Position numbers and translations under genes: made by a program
The notes under the pieces: model-generated
Databases searched by the model: none
Seen by the model: only the letters and a program-made list of their open reading frames with translations
Told to the model about the DNA's origin: nothing
Shown: piece by piece, positions 16,249 to 24,681 of the stretch
How the letters are laid out: every line of letters starts with the position of its first letter
Numbering within the stretch: the first letter of the stretch is position 1
Assembly (NCBI GenBank): GCA_965208945.1
Contig: OZ242366.1
Coordinates: 2,728,001-2,792,000, forward strand
Direction of reading: 5' to 3'
Length of the DNA stretch: 64,000 bases
From: JAPPLB01 sp965208945
Lineage (GTDB): Bacteria > Acidobacteriota > Terriglobia > Bryobacterales > UBA6623

Positions 16249-19200
16249 ATGGATTCGATTTCGTCAACATGGTGCGTCTCTCTCGACCTTGAAGTCAGCA
16301 AAGACGGCGGCCGCATTCATGCCCTGGGCGCGGTGCGCTCTGATACTGGATACCGACTGATCCATTCCGGCAGTGGTCTGGCGGCCGCGCTGGCGAGGCT
16401 CGACGATTTCGCCGACGGCGCGTCCTTCGTGCTGGGCCACAACCTGATCGCTTTCGACCTGCCCCACCTGGCGGCGGCGAAGCCTAATCATCGGCTGCTG
16501 AAACTGCCGGCGGTGGATACGCTGCGTCTCAATCCACTCGCCTTTCCCCGTAATCCGTACCACCACCTCGTCAAGCACTACCAGGATGGCGGACTCAAGC
16601 GCGGGCGCGTGAACGACCCGGAGCTGGATGCCCGCCTTGCGCTGGACGTCTTTAGCGATCAGCGTAGAGAACTGGCGGGGGCTTCGCCCGATCTGCTTGC
16701 CGCATGGCACTGGCTGTGCACGCCGGAGCCGGGTGGGGTCGACCGCGCGCTCGACGAGTTCTTCAGCCGCATCAGGCAGGCTCGCCGGCCGTCGCCGGCC
16801 GAGGCAACTGCAGCGATGCGGAGGCGGCTGGAAGACGCCGCCTGCATGACCAACGGGCGCAAGGTCATTGCGGATGCGGAAGGGTTCGGATGGTCACTGG
16901 CCTACGCCTTGGCGTGGCTCTCCGTGGCAGGCGGCAACTCGGTGATGCCGCCCTGGGTCCGCCATCAGTTCCCGGAGGCCGGAAAGCTGGTGAACCGCCT
17001 TCGGGATACGGCGTGCCTCGATCCGGCCTGCGGCTGGTGCCGGGAGCGGCATGACGCCGGAAAGGAACTCAAGCGCTGGTTCGGCTTCGACCGTTTTCGT
17101 CCCGAACCGGCGGCGGACGACGGACGGCCGATGCAGCGGGCCATCGTTGAGGAGGCGATGAGAGGGCGGCACGTGCTCGGGATCCTTCCCACGGGTACGG
17201 GGAAGTCGCTTTGCTACCAGATCCCGGCGCTGTCGCGCTACGACAAGACCGGTGCGCTGACGGTCGTCATCTCGCCCTTGGTCGCGCTGATGGCGGATCA
17301 GGTGGCCGGGCTGGAGGAACGCGGGATCGGCTGCTGCGTGACGATCAACGGGCTGCTGTCGATGCCCGAGCGCGCCGACGCATTGGACCGGGTTCGCCTG
17401 GGAGACGCCGGCATTCTCCTGATTTCGCCGGAGCAACTGCGCTCGCGTTCGCTGCGGCGGGTGCTCGATCAGCGCGAGATTGGCGCCTGGGTGCTCGACG
17501 AGGCGCATTGCCTGTCGCGCTGGGGCCACGACTTCCGGCCGGACTACCGGTATGTGGGCCGCTTCATCCGGGAGAAAGCGGGCGATGGGAATATCCCCCC
17601 GGTCTTGTGCCTGACCGCCACCGCCAAACCCGACGTGGTCGAGGACATTGCACGTCACTTCCGGGACAGGCTCGGCATCGAACTGATTGTCTTCGATGGC
17701 GGAACCGAACGCACCAATCTTTCCTTCGAAGTGATCCCAACCACAAGGGGCGAGAAATTCGCCCATATACACCAGATTCTGACATCGTACCTGCCCGAGA
17801 AAACATCGGGCGGCGCCATTGTCTATTGCGCGACCCGGCGACAGAGCGAGGAGGTCGCTGAATTCCTGCAATTGAAGGGGATCGCCGTGGATCGCTTCCA
17901 CGCCGGACTGCCACCGGAGACCAAGAAGGATGTGCAACGGCGCTTCATCGCCGGTGAGTTGCGAGCCATCGTGGCCACCAACGCCTTCGGAATGGGAATC
18001 GACAAGCCGGACGTGAGGCTGGTGATCCACGCTGACATACCGGGCTCGCTGGAGAACTATCTCCAGGAGGCCGGCCGCGCGGGCCGCGATCGCGCCTCAG
18101 CGCGTTGCGTGCTGCTCTATGCGGCGGACGACGTCGAGCGCCAGTTCGGCATGTCGGCGCGCTCGCGCCTTACCCGCGCGGAGATCCACGGGATTCTGAG
18201 AGCCTTGCGCAATCTCGACCGCAAGAAACGCTTCGGCGGCGAGGTGGTGGCGACTGCGGGCGAAATCCTCGGCGAGGACGAGGAAAACGCTGTTGAGCGC
18301 GACTCGGCGACCGACGACACCCGCGTGCGCACCGCCGTCGCCTGGCTGGAGGAGTCGGAACTCCTGACCCGGGAAGCGAACGTCGTCCAGGTTTTCCCGT
18401 CGTCGCTTCGGGTCAGTTCGGTCGGCGAGGCCGCGCAGCGGCTTGCCAACGCCAAAATTGCGGACACATATCGCAGGTCCTTGCTGTGCATCGCGGAAGC
18501 GCTGATTGGGGCGGCCGCCGACGAGGGTGTCAGCACGGACGAGCTGATGGGCGTCTCGGGATTGAGTCCCGAAGGCGTGCGCGGCGCGCTGTACGACCTG
18601 GAACGGTTGGGCATCGCGAGCAACGACACGGCGCTGACCGCGTTCGTTCACACGGGCGTGGAGCACTCGTCGAGGAAGCGCCTTGCTCAGGCCGTCGCAT
18701 TGGAGACCGCCCTGATCGCCCACATGCGGGAGGCTGCGCCCGAACTCGGGAAAGGGGACACATCGTCGCTGCATCTGCGCATCGCGGCTCAGGTGCTGCG
18801 GGATGACGGCCTCGCCGATCCGCTTCCGGAACGGCTTTGGCGCATCGTCCGGAGCATCGCCTACGACGGCCGCGGCGAGGACGACGGTGCACCGGGCAGC
18901 CTCACTGCGCGCAAACGCGATGCGGAGACTGCGCGGGTCACGCTGCACCGCGATTGGGGGGCGCTGGAGGAGACCGCCAGCATACGGCGCGAGGCGGCCG
19001 GCTGCCTGCTGGAACATCTGCTCGGACGCCTGCCGCCCAACAGCCGCGGCACCGACCTCTTGGCAGAGACCACGCTCGGAGAACTGTTGCACGCGATCGA
19101 GACCGACTTGGCCTTGAAGAGCAGGGTCCGAAACCCAGCCAAGCTGTTGGACCGTGCCTTGCTCTGGCTCCACGAGCAGGAGGTGATTCGCCTCAACAAG

Positions 19201-21360
19201 GGACTCGCGGTGTTTCGGCCGGCCATGACGATTCGGCTCGAACGCCGGGACCGGCGCGGTTTCTCGAGTGCCGATTTTAAACCCCTTGCCCTTCACTACA
19301 AGGGGCAGGTGCTGCGAATCCACGTCATGGTGGAGTACGTCAAGCGCGGCCTCGCCGCCATGAGCGAGGCGCTGCGTCTTGCCATGGACTATTTCACGCT
19401 GAAGGAGGAGGCGTTTCTCCTACGTTGGCTGCCCAAACGGGACAGCGAGATCGGCCGGCAGACAACGCCCGAGTCGTGGAGGGCCATTGTCGAAAACCTG
19501 AACAACCCCATTCAGCAACGCATCGTGGCCGACGAACGGGAACAGACGAACGTACTGGTGCTCGCCGGTCCGGGTTCCGGCAAGACACGCGTGTTGGTGC
19601 ACCGCATCGCCTGGCTGATACGTGTCAGAAGGGAGCGCGCGCGGGGCATTATGGCCCTGGCCTACAACCGTCACGCCGCCGTCGATATCCGCCGCCGGCT
19701 CGCCAAGTTGATCGGCGAAGACGCGCGGGGCGTGACGGTGCTCACCTGTCATGCACTTGCCATGCGGCTGGCTGGCGCCAGCTTTACCGGCCGGGCGGAG
19801 CGGCCCGATGACGAGATGTTCAGGGATGTGATGCGTCGTGCGGTCACCTGGCTCCGTGGCGAGGGACTGATGCAGGAGGAGGCGGACGAACGCCGTGATC
19901 GCCTGCTCGCGGGTTTCCGCTGGATTCTTGTCGACGAGTACCAGGATGTCGGTCCCGAGCAGTACGACCTGATCTCGGCCCTGGCCGGCCGGACGCTGGA
20001 GGACGATTCGAGCAAGCTCACCCTGTTCGCTGTGGGCGACGACGATCAGAACATCTATGCCTTCCACGGCGCGTCGGTCGAGTTCATCCGGCGTTTCGAG
20101 GCCGACTACGGCCCGAAGCCCACGTACCTGACCGCCAATTACCGCTCGACGGGCAACATCGTGGCGGCGGCGAACGCGGTGATCGAACCCGCAAGGAGAC
20201 GCATGAAGGCCGCGCATCCCATACATGTCGATCGGGCTCGTGCAAAGGATCCGCCAGGCGGGAAGTGGACAGCGATCGATCCGGTCTCGCGCGGAAAAGT
20301 GCAGATCTTGCCGGCGGGCGGCGATTCGCTCCATCAGGCGCGAGCCGTCATGGCGGAGTTTCTGCGTCTCTCGGAACTCGATCGTAATTGGGATTGGTCG
20401 CGGTGCGCAGTCATCGTGCGCGAGTGGCAATATCTCGTTCCCGTTCGGGCATTCTGCGTGGCGCATGACATCCCGGTCCAGATGGCGAACGAAGACATCC
20501 CGAACTTCTGGCGCCTGCGGGAAACCCGGACGTTAGTCGAATGGCTTCGCGAACGGGAGCCCCGGCTCGTCGACGCTGTGGCCTTGCGTGGCTGGGTTGC
20601 TGCGCGGCCCTCCGATCCCTGGAACGACCTGCTGCGGCAGGCCGTGGAGGAGCATGTGCTGGAAGCTGGGGGCGGAGAAGCCCCAGTGGACCATTTCCTC
20701 GAATGGTTGGCCGAATGGGGCCGGGACATACGCCGCCGTCAGCGGGGATTGCTGTTGCTCACGGCCCATCGCGCCAAGGGACTGGAGTTCGATCATGTGG
20801 CCGTGTGCGACGGCGGCTGGGACCGTCTCGGGCAGGACGAGGATCCCGACGCGCCGCGCCGGCTGTACTACGTGGCCATGACGCGCGCGCGGCAAACGCT
20901 CACGCTGGCCCGCTTCGACGGTTCTCGGGGCTTCCATCAAGAATGGCTCGGCCATGCCGCAACGATCCGGCGCGAAGCGGCGGAGCTGCCGCCGTGTTCC
21001 GCGGCCGTCGAGTACCGCTATGTCCGGACGACCCTTCAGGATGTCGACCTCGGGTTTGCGGGGCGTCGCCGCCGAACAGACCCGATACACCAAGCCATCG
21101 CCACGCTATCGATCGGCGATTCGCTGGACATTCGGATTGGGCAAGACGGGCGTTGGGAGTTGCGTGATGCCGAGCGCGGGCCCGTGGGCCGTCTCGCCAA
21201 ATCGTTCAAGCCGCCGCCAGGGATGCGGTGCCGGTCGGCGGAGGTGTTCGCCGTGGTGGGTTGGAGCCGCGAGGCATCGGACCCCGAGTATCGCGACGCC
21301 ATGCAATGTGATGCCTGGGAGACGGTCGTGCCCGAACTTGTCTTCGAGCCCGACCGATGA
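16249..21360 (+). CDS. Exonuclease-RecQ-UvrD fusion helicase (1703 residues)
   Basis: Domain order: (1) an N-terminal DEDD-like exonuclease region, with DxE in SLDLEVSKDGG (about 12-18) and GHNLIAFDLPHL (about 62-73); the third motif (PELDARLALDVF, about 122) is unclear. (2) A Cys-rich patch CLDPACGWC (about 264). (3) A RecQ SF2 helicase, with LKRWFGFDRFRP, Walker A TGTGKS (about 315), DEAHCLSRWGHDFRPDY (about 416) and ENYLQEAGRAGRDR (about 605). (4) A middle region of unknown fold. (5) A UvrD/PcrA SF1 helicase, with GPGSGKT (about 1107), VDEYQDVGPEQYDL (about 1228), TAHRAKGLEFDHV (about 1504) and YVAMTRARQ (about 1543). All key ATPase motifs look intact. ATG 16249 is chosen, 11 bases after the higA stop. 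It probably acts in DNA repair, recombination or defence; the island context favours defence but does not prove it. Confidence 0.92.
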   Translation: MDSISSTWCVSLDLEVSKDGGRIHALGAVRSDTGYRLIHSGSGLAAALARLDDFADGASFVLGHNLIAFDLPHLAAAKPNHRLLKLPAVDTLRLNPLAFPRNPYHHLVKHYQDGGLKRGRVNDPELDARLALDVFSDQRRELAGASPDLLAAWHWLCTPEPGGVDRALDEFFSRIRQARRPSPAEATAAMRRRLEDAACMTNGRKVIADAEGFGWSLAYALAWLSVAGGNSVMPPWVRHQFPEAGKLVNRLRDTACLDPACGWCRERHDAGKELKRWFGFDRFRPEPAADDGRPMQRAIVEEAMRGRHVLGILPTGTGKSLCYQIPALSRYDKTGALTVVISPLVALMADQVAGLEERGIGCCVTINGLLSMPERADALDRVRLGDAGILLISPEQLRSRSLRRVLDQREIGAWVLDEAHCLSRWGHDFRPDYRYVGRFIREKAGDGNIPPVLCLTATAKPDVVEDIARHFRDRLGIELIVFDGGTERTNLSFEVIPTTRGEKFAHIHQILTSYLPEKTSGGAIVYCATRRQSEEVAEFLQLKGIAVDRFHAGLPPETKKDVQRRFIAGELRAIVATNAFGMGIDKPDVRLVIHADIPGSLENYLQEAGRAGRDRASARCVLLYAADDVERQFGMSARSRLTRAEIHGILRALRNLDRKKRFGGEVVATAGEILGEDEENAVERDSATDDTRVRTAVAWLEESELLTREANVVQVFPSSLRVSSVGEAAQRLANAKIADTYRRSLLCIAEALIGAAADEGVSTDELMGVSGLSPEGVRGALYDLERLGIASNDTALTAFVHTGVEHSSRKRLAQAVALETALIAHMREAAPELGKGDTSSLHLRIAAQVLRDDGLADPLPERLWRIVRSIAYDGRGEDDGAPGSLTARKRDAETARVTLHRDWGALEETASIRREAAGCLLEHLLGRLPPNSRGTDLLAETTLGELLHAIETDLALKSRVRNPAKLLDRALLWLHEQEVIRLNKGLAVFRPAMTIRLERRDRRGFSSADFKPLALHYKGQVLRIHVMVEYVKRGLAAMSEALRLAMDYFTLKEEAFLLRWLPKRDSEIGRQTTPESWRAIVENLNNPIQQRIVADEREQTNVLVLAGPGSGKTRVLVHRIAWLIRVRRERARGIMALAYNRHAAVDIRRRLAKLIGEDARGVTVLTCHALAMRLAGASFTGRAERPDDEMFRDVMRRAVTWLRGEGLMQEEADERRDRLLAGFRWILVDEYQDVGPEQYDLISALAGRTLEDDSSKLTLFAVGDDDQNIYAFHGASVEFIRRFEADYGPKPTYLTANYRSTGNIVAAANAVIEPARRRMKAAHPIHVDRARAKDPPGGKWTAIDPVSRGKVQILPAGGDSLHQARAVMAEFLRLSELDRNWDWSRCAVIVREWQYLVPVRAFCVAHDIPVQMANEDIPNFWRLRETRTLVEWLREREPRLVDAVALRGWVAARPSDPWNDLLRQAVEEHVLEAGGGEAPVDHFLEWLAEWGRDIRRRQRGLLLLTAHRAKGLEFDHVAVCDGGWDRLGQDEDPDAPRRLYYVAMTRARQTLTLARFDGSRGFHQEWLGHAATIRREAAELPPCSAAVEYRYVRTTLQDVDLGFAGRRRRTDPIHQAIATLSIGDSLDIRIGQDGRWELRDAERGPVGRLAKSFKPPPGMRCRSAEVFAVVGWSREASDPEYRDAMQCDAWETVVPELVFEPDR

Positions 21361-21365
21361 ACGGC

Positions 21366-21524
21366 CGTGCGGCGTGATCTTGCCCAGGCCGACAAGGCGG
21401 GCATATCCCACGACCGCCTCGAAGACCGCGCAGGACCGGTAGCCGACGAAGGACGGGTGGTTGTGACGTTGCTCGGCTGGTCGCGGGCGAGAAGAGGAAC
21501 TTGACCGGGCTGTCAACCAGCGTT
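21366..21524 (-). pseudogene. Tyrosine recombinase fragment, copy 1
   Basis: On the minus strand it reads EQRHNHPSFVGYRSCAVFEA then VVGYARLVGLGKITPH, and is cut at the 3' end of the helicase gene. It matches 159 bases at 23495-23653 nearly identically (offset 2129). The resumed HDMR..TFA motif seen in copy 2 is missing here. Confidence 0.65.
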
Positions 21525-21582
21525 AAGGGGTTGTTTGCGGGAGTGGGCGAAATCCTACGTTAAGCGGTTTACGTGGCCCAGC

Positions 21583-21765
21583 TAGCCTGCATTTCTCACC
21601 AAGCGGCGAGGCGGAGTGCGTGAGAGGGCCGTCAGGACGAGGCGCGAGCCGCTTGGCGCGCGCAGGCGTACTTGAACAGTACGTTGAGCACGGCAAGCAA
21701 GCGCAACGAAGTCCTGGTGCTCGTATCGTGTGCTTCGACTGTCGGGTGGTGAGAAATGCAGGCTA
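21583..21765 (+). repeat. Family A element, copy A5 (183 bp)
   Basis: Forward full copy, CTAG on both sides. It lies in the convergent gap between the helicase and the RelE/HTH module and interrupts the reading frame of a transposase remnant. Confidence 0.93.
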
Positions 21766-21991
21766 GCGCAAATCTGCCGAGCACACGCACGAAGGCGACC
21801 TGGTAGGCGAAACCCAGCCTGTTGTGGCGTCCCCGCCGCCGGGCGATCTCGCGGCGGCCGGCCTCGATGAAGCTGGCGTCACGAATCAGACGGGGGCGGG
21901 AGAGGTAGGGGTCGGAGGCCGGCACGATTCCATCAAGAACAAACGCCCCGATGTTGAACACAATCTGGTCGTTGCCGACGAGGCTGGCGCT
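21766..21991 (-). pseudogene. Tn3-family transposase N-terminal fragment (DUF4158-like)
   Basis: The minus strand reads RLIRDASFIEAGRREIARRR then GRHNRLGFAYQVAFVRVLGRF. This resembles the DUF4158 N-terminal domain of Tn3-type transposases (RRRG.HNRLGFA.QL...R..GRF). The homologous frame stops at element A5. The rest of the transposase (about 900 residues) is absent. Confidence 0.5.
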
Positions 21992-22006
21992 TCGGTAGGT
22001 CGTTCC

Positions 22007-22279
22007 TCATGCGACCTCGATCAGTGCGCGCGGGTTCTTCGCCGCGATGAGCAAGAGCGTGCGAGCGGCGCCCGACGGTGCTCGCCGGCCCTGCTCCCAC
22101 TCCTGCAGCGTGCGGACCGAGACGCCGAGCAGCTCAGCGAACCGCGGCTGCGAGAGCCCAGTCCCTTCCCGGATGGTCGCGACCGATGGCACCGTGGTGA
22201 TCCTGCCGTGTTCGCCCCGCTTTAGTTGACGAAGCCCCTCCAGGATCTCCGCCCCGATCTTTCGCTTAGGCGCTGCCAT
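22007..22279 (-). CDS. HTH antitoxin of a RelE/HigB2-type module
   Basis: The 90-residue XRE-family protein has its helix-turn-helix in LSQPRFAELLGVSVRTLQEW (about 43-62). It is the second gene of a toxin-first module and overlaps the toxin stop by 14 bases. It would bind the operon promoter (direct repeats at 22600-22630) and neutralise the toxin, as in HigB2-HigA2 or NadS-like pairs. Confidence 0.9.
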   Translation of the reverse strand: MAAPKRKIGAEILEGLRQLKRGEHGRITTVPSVATIREGTGLSQPRFAELLGVSVRTLQEWEQGRRAPSGAARTLLLIAAKNPRALIEVA

Positions 22280-22583
22280 TGATCTCCTCCTTGATTTTCT
22301 TCAAGATGTGCCCCGGGATGCTCTCGGCCTCATTCTTGGCGTACAGCGTGAGCATCCAGATTTCTCCCTGTCGAGGCCGCAAGTAGTAGATGACCCGAAT
22401 CCCGCCGCGCTTGCCCCGCCCCGCGGTCCCCCAACGAATCTTACGGACCCCGCCGGAGCCGCGCATCACGTCACCCACTTCCGGGTTGTCGGTCAACGCC
22501 TGCTGCAGTGCAGCATATTCGTCGTCCGACAAATACTTGTGGACGAGGGACGTGAACAGTTTGCTCTCGACGAACGTCAGCAC
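22266..22583 (-). CDS. RelE/HigB2-like toxin
   Basis: The 105-residue product has the RelE-superfamily pattern: an N-terminal helix (FTSLVHKYLSDDEYAALQQA), the strand RKIRWGTAGRGKRGGIRVIYY and WMLTLYAKNEAESIPG. It resembles HigB2/toxin_T4-like mRNA interferases that cut mRNA on the ribosome. It lies upstream of and overlaps the HTH antitoxin. Confidence 0.9.
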   Translation of the reverse strand: MLTFVESKLFTSLVHKYLSDDEYAALQQALTDNPEVGDVMRGSGGVRKIRWGTAGRGKRGGIRVIYYLRPRQGEIWMLTLYAKNEAESIPGHILKKIKEEINGSA

Positions 22584-22593
22584 TCTGGATCTG

Positions 22594-22630
22594 AATATAC
22601 GTCAAAGACGGAGGTCCGTCAAAGACGGAC
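22594..22630 (-). promoter_or_regulatory. Promoter with direct-repeat operator for the RelE/HTH operon
   Basis: On the minus strand: TTGACG (22622-22617), 17-base spacer, TATATT (22599-22594). The 12-mer CCGTCTTTGACG occurs twice in tandem, overlapping the -35 and the spacer, a likely antitoxin-binding pair. Confidence 0.6.
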
Positions 22631-22834
22631 ATATGGTGCTCGCACCGTAGGCCGTGACAAGGGCAATCCTCCGACTCAGGGTAGCGCCCAGATTGGTGTT
22701 GCAACACAACATAAGGATCCGTTCCTTACGGGCAGGAGGGACCGGGTCCGAGAACGGTGGTTATGTCAACCGAGCCGTACGGGCCCTTGGGAAAACAGAT
22801 CAAGCGGCTCGCTACTCAGGGTGCCTAGGAGCCG
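22631..22834. other. Gap without a recognisable gene
   Basis: About 200 bases between the RelE/HTH promoter and the RraB-like gene. No coding region, palindrome or family A, B or C repeat was recognised. Confidence 0.4.
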
Positions 22835-23191
22835 TCAGACTGAAGTACCCCATCCGTCGTAAACGGAATCAAACCGGGCAGCTAAACGGACCATTCCTTC
22901 CGTGAACTCGTCCCCCAATATTTCCTCTGGTACGACTTGCGCCCCTGCTTCGATATTCCATAGTTCCTCATCTCCCGGCTCTGGTGAAGGAGATAGGACT
23001 TTGACGAGAAAGCCCTTTTTGAATAGTTCTCGGGCCAGAACAGCTGCATCACTCTGACTCCACGCATAGAAGTGAACATCAGTTGGGCGCTGCTCGGACA
23101 AGTTTACCTTCTTGTCTGAGAGTGCTTGCCTCAATTGAATGTTGCGCTGTCGATGTCCTGCTATCGACTCCAGGATTTGGTCCTCGGTCAT
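22835..23191 (-). CDS. RraB-like protein (ribonuclease E inhibitor domain)
   Basis: The 118-residue protein matches the RraB-domain pattern: VHFYAWSQSDAAVLARELFK, a following GFLVKVLSPSPE, ELWNIEAGAQVVPEEI and the terminal LAARFDSVYDGWGTSV. In E. coli RraB binds RNase E and alters its activity; related domains also occur as stand-alone proteins of unknown role. The start at the ATG complementary to 23189-23191 is preferred over a long upstream extension with no coding character. It lies between two integrase fragments. Confidence 0.75.
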   Translation of the reverse strand: MTEDQILESIAGHRQRNIQLRQALSDKKVNLSEQRPTDVHFYAWSQSDAAVLARELFKKGFLVKVLSPSPEPGDEELWNIEAGAQVVPEEILGDEFTEGMVRLAARFDSVYDGWGTSV

Positions 23192-23330
23192 TGAATCCAC
23201 AATTCTAGCCCGGATTGATCTGTCCAATCTTTTCCTCGATGAGTTTCTGACGCTTCTAGCCGAAAGGATTTCGCTGACTCGAACGTCCCGACCGTCCCCG
23301 CCTCGACCTCCCGCCCCCTTCTCACCCCTC

Positions 23331-23653
23331 TCACCCGCTGATCTCCAACCGATCACACGGAGCATCGTGCAGGTTTTGCCGGAGTTCCAAGTAGCGCTCC
23401 GTAGTCTGGATCGAGGCACGCCCCAGGATGATCTGGATCTGCATGAGCGGCGACCGGCCGTGGCGTGCGGGCTTGGCGAAGGTCCACCGCATGTCGTGCG
23501 GCGTGATCTTGCCGAGGCCGACACGGCGGGCATATCCCACGACCGCCTCGAAGACCGTGCTGGACCGGTAGCCGACGAAGGACGGGTGGTTGTGACGTTG
23601 CTCGGCTGTTCACGGGCGAGAAGCGGAACTTGACCGGACTGTCAACCAGCGTT
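23331..23653 (-). pseudogene. Tyrosine recombinase C-terminal fragment, copy 2
   Basis: Minus-strand frame: VGLGKITPHDMRWTFAKPAR then IQIILGRASIQTTERYLELR and APCDRLEISG stop. This is the catalytic C-terminus of an integrase (HxxR-like HDMR, LGHASIQTTERYL with the Tyr nucleophile). The N-terminal two thirds are missing. A near-identical 159-bp part lies at 21366-21524. Confidence 0.75.
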
Positions 23654-23658
23654 TACAG
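23630..23658 (+). promoter_or_regulatory. Promoter of the higBA module
   Basis: TTGACC (23630-23635), 17-base spacer, TTACAG (23653-23658). The ATG of the toxin is at 23667, so the leader would be only a few bases. The -35 and spacer lie in the repeated integrase-fragment segment. Confidence 0.5.
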
Positions 23659-23666
23659 TTGAAGCG

Positions 23667-23963
23667 ATGGCCGACGTGATCGAAAGCGCCACGTTCCGGC
23701 GCTGGATCCGTGGCCTGAGAGACCGCGCCGCGGTGGCGCGGATCAATGCGCGCCTGCGTAGCGTCTCCCTCGGCAACCTGGGAGACACGCGGGCGGTGGC
23801 CGGCGGCCTGATCGAGATACGTGTACACCACGGGCCGGGCTACCGGCTCTACTGCCTGCGCGACGGGGAATCGGTCGTCGTGCTGTGCGGCGGTGACAAG
23901 GACAGCCAGCGGCGCGACATCGAACGCGCAGGGCGTCTGGCGAGGGACTGGAGGCGGACATGA
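23667..23963 (+). CDS. higB: HigB/RelE-type toxin (addiction-module killer protein)
   Basis: The 98-residue protein has the layout of Gp49/HigB-like killers: FRRWIRGLRDRAAVARINAR, the core LGDTRAVAGGLIEIRVHHGP and GYRLYCLRDGESVVVLCGG, then DKDSQRRDIERA. It is predicted to be a ribosome-dependent mRNA interferase. It overlaps the antitoxin by 4 bases (ATGA). Confidence 0.92.
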   Translation: MADVIESATFRRWIRGLRDRAAVARINARLRSVSLGNLGDTRAVAGGLIEIRVHHGPGYRLYCLRDGESVVVLCGGDKDSQRRDIERAGRLARDWRRT

Positions 23964-24244
23964 GCGAGACGTTCACAAAGTGGGATGCCGCGGTGCATCT
24001 GAGAACCGCTGAGGATGCGCGACTCTACGTGCAGGCGTGTGCCGACGAGGATCCGGGGGACGGAAGCCTGATACGGGCCGCCCTGAATGATGTGGCGCGC
24101 GCGGGTAACATGTCGGGGCTCGCACGCGAGGCGGGGCTGACGCGTGAGGGCCTCTACAAGGCGCTGTCGGCGGACGGCAACCCGAGCTTTGCCACGGTCC
24201 TGCGCATCACGCGGGCGCTGGGGATGCAGGTGCGCATTTCATGA
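23960..24244 (+). CDS. higA: HigA-type antidote protein
   Basis: The 94-residue putative addiction-module antidote has AEDARLYVQACADEDPG, then a helix-turn-helix region NMSGLAREAGLTREGLYKAL and SFATVLRITRALGMQVR. It pairs with the toxin immediately upstream and probably represses the operon. Confidence 0.92.
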   Translation: MSETFTKWDAAVHLRTAEDARLYVQACADEDPGDGSLIRAALNDVARAGNMSGLAREAGLTREGLYKALSADGNPSFATVLRITRALGMQVRIS

Positions 24245-24467
24245 CCCGTCCCGTGCTGCCCGCAGGATGGGTTACCGACGGAGACATCCGACGCCGCGGC
24301 GGCCAAGCCACGACGTTGTACGTTCGAGACGGCAACTGACACGAGGGAGCCTACCGGCAACTGAAGTGTCGTGTGAATCCGAAGGCGCGTGAGCGATTTC
24401 GCAGAGAAGTGAGCAGAAGGACCTCTCCCGTTGGCGCGAGACGTTGCCCACGTTCTGTCTCGTCGTG
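24245..24467. other. Gap without a recognisable gene
   Basis: About 220 bases between the higBA module and element A6. No coding region or palindrome was recognised. Confidence 0.4.
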
Positions 24468-24674
24468 TAGCCTGCATGTCTCACCACGTGGCGAGGCGAA
24501 GTGGGTGAGAGGGCCGTCAGGACTAGGCGCAAGCCGGGCGGAGGAAAAAGGCGCGCGCCGCTTGGCGCGCGCAGGCCTACTTGAACAGTACGTTGAGCAC
24601 GGCAAGCAAGCGCAACGAAGTCCTGGTGCTCGTATCGTGTGCTTCGACCGTCGGGTGGTGAGAAATGCAGGGTA
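24468..24674 (+). repeat. Family A element, copy A6 (207-bp subtype)
   Basis: Forward full copy with a 24-bp extra segment (CAAGCCGGGCGGAGGAAAAA and following bases) that is shared only with A8. Flanks are GTAG on both sides. It ends 7 bases before the start codon of the protease gene. Confidence 0.92.
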
Positions 24675-24681
24675 GAACCGC

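Noticed and set aside
21504..21580. Integron attC site (GTTAAGC near the end of the integrase fragment)
   Set aside because: A GTTRRRY-like core is present but the matching inverse core and the stem structure could not be found; no intI gene in the window.
22631..22834. Group II intron or retron remnant
   Set aside because: A GAGCCGTACGGG stretch recalls domain V, but the helix does not fold into the expected domain and no reverse transcriptase is present.
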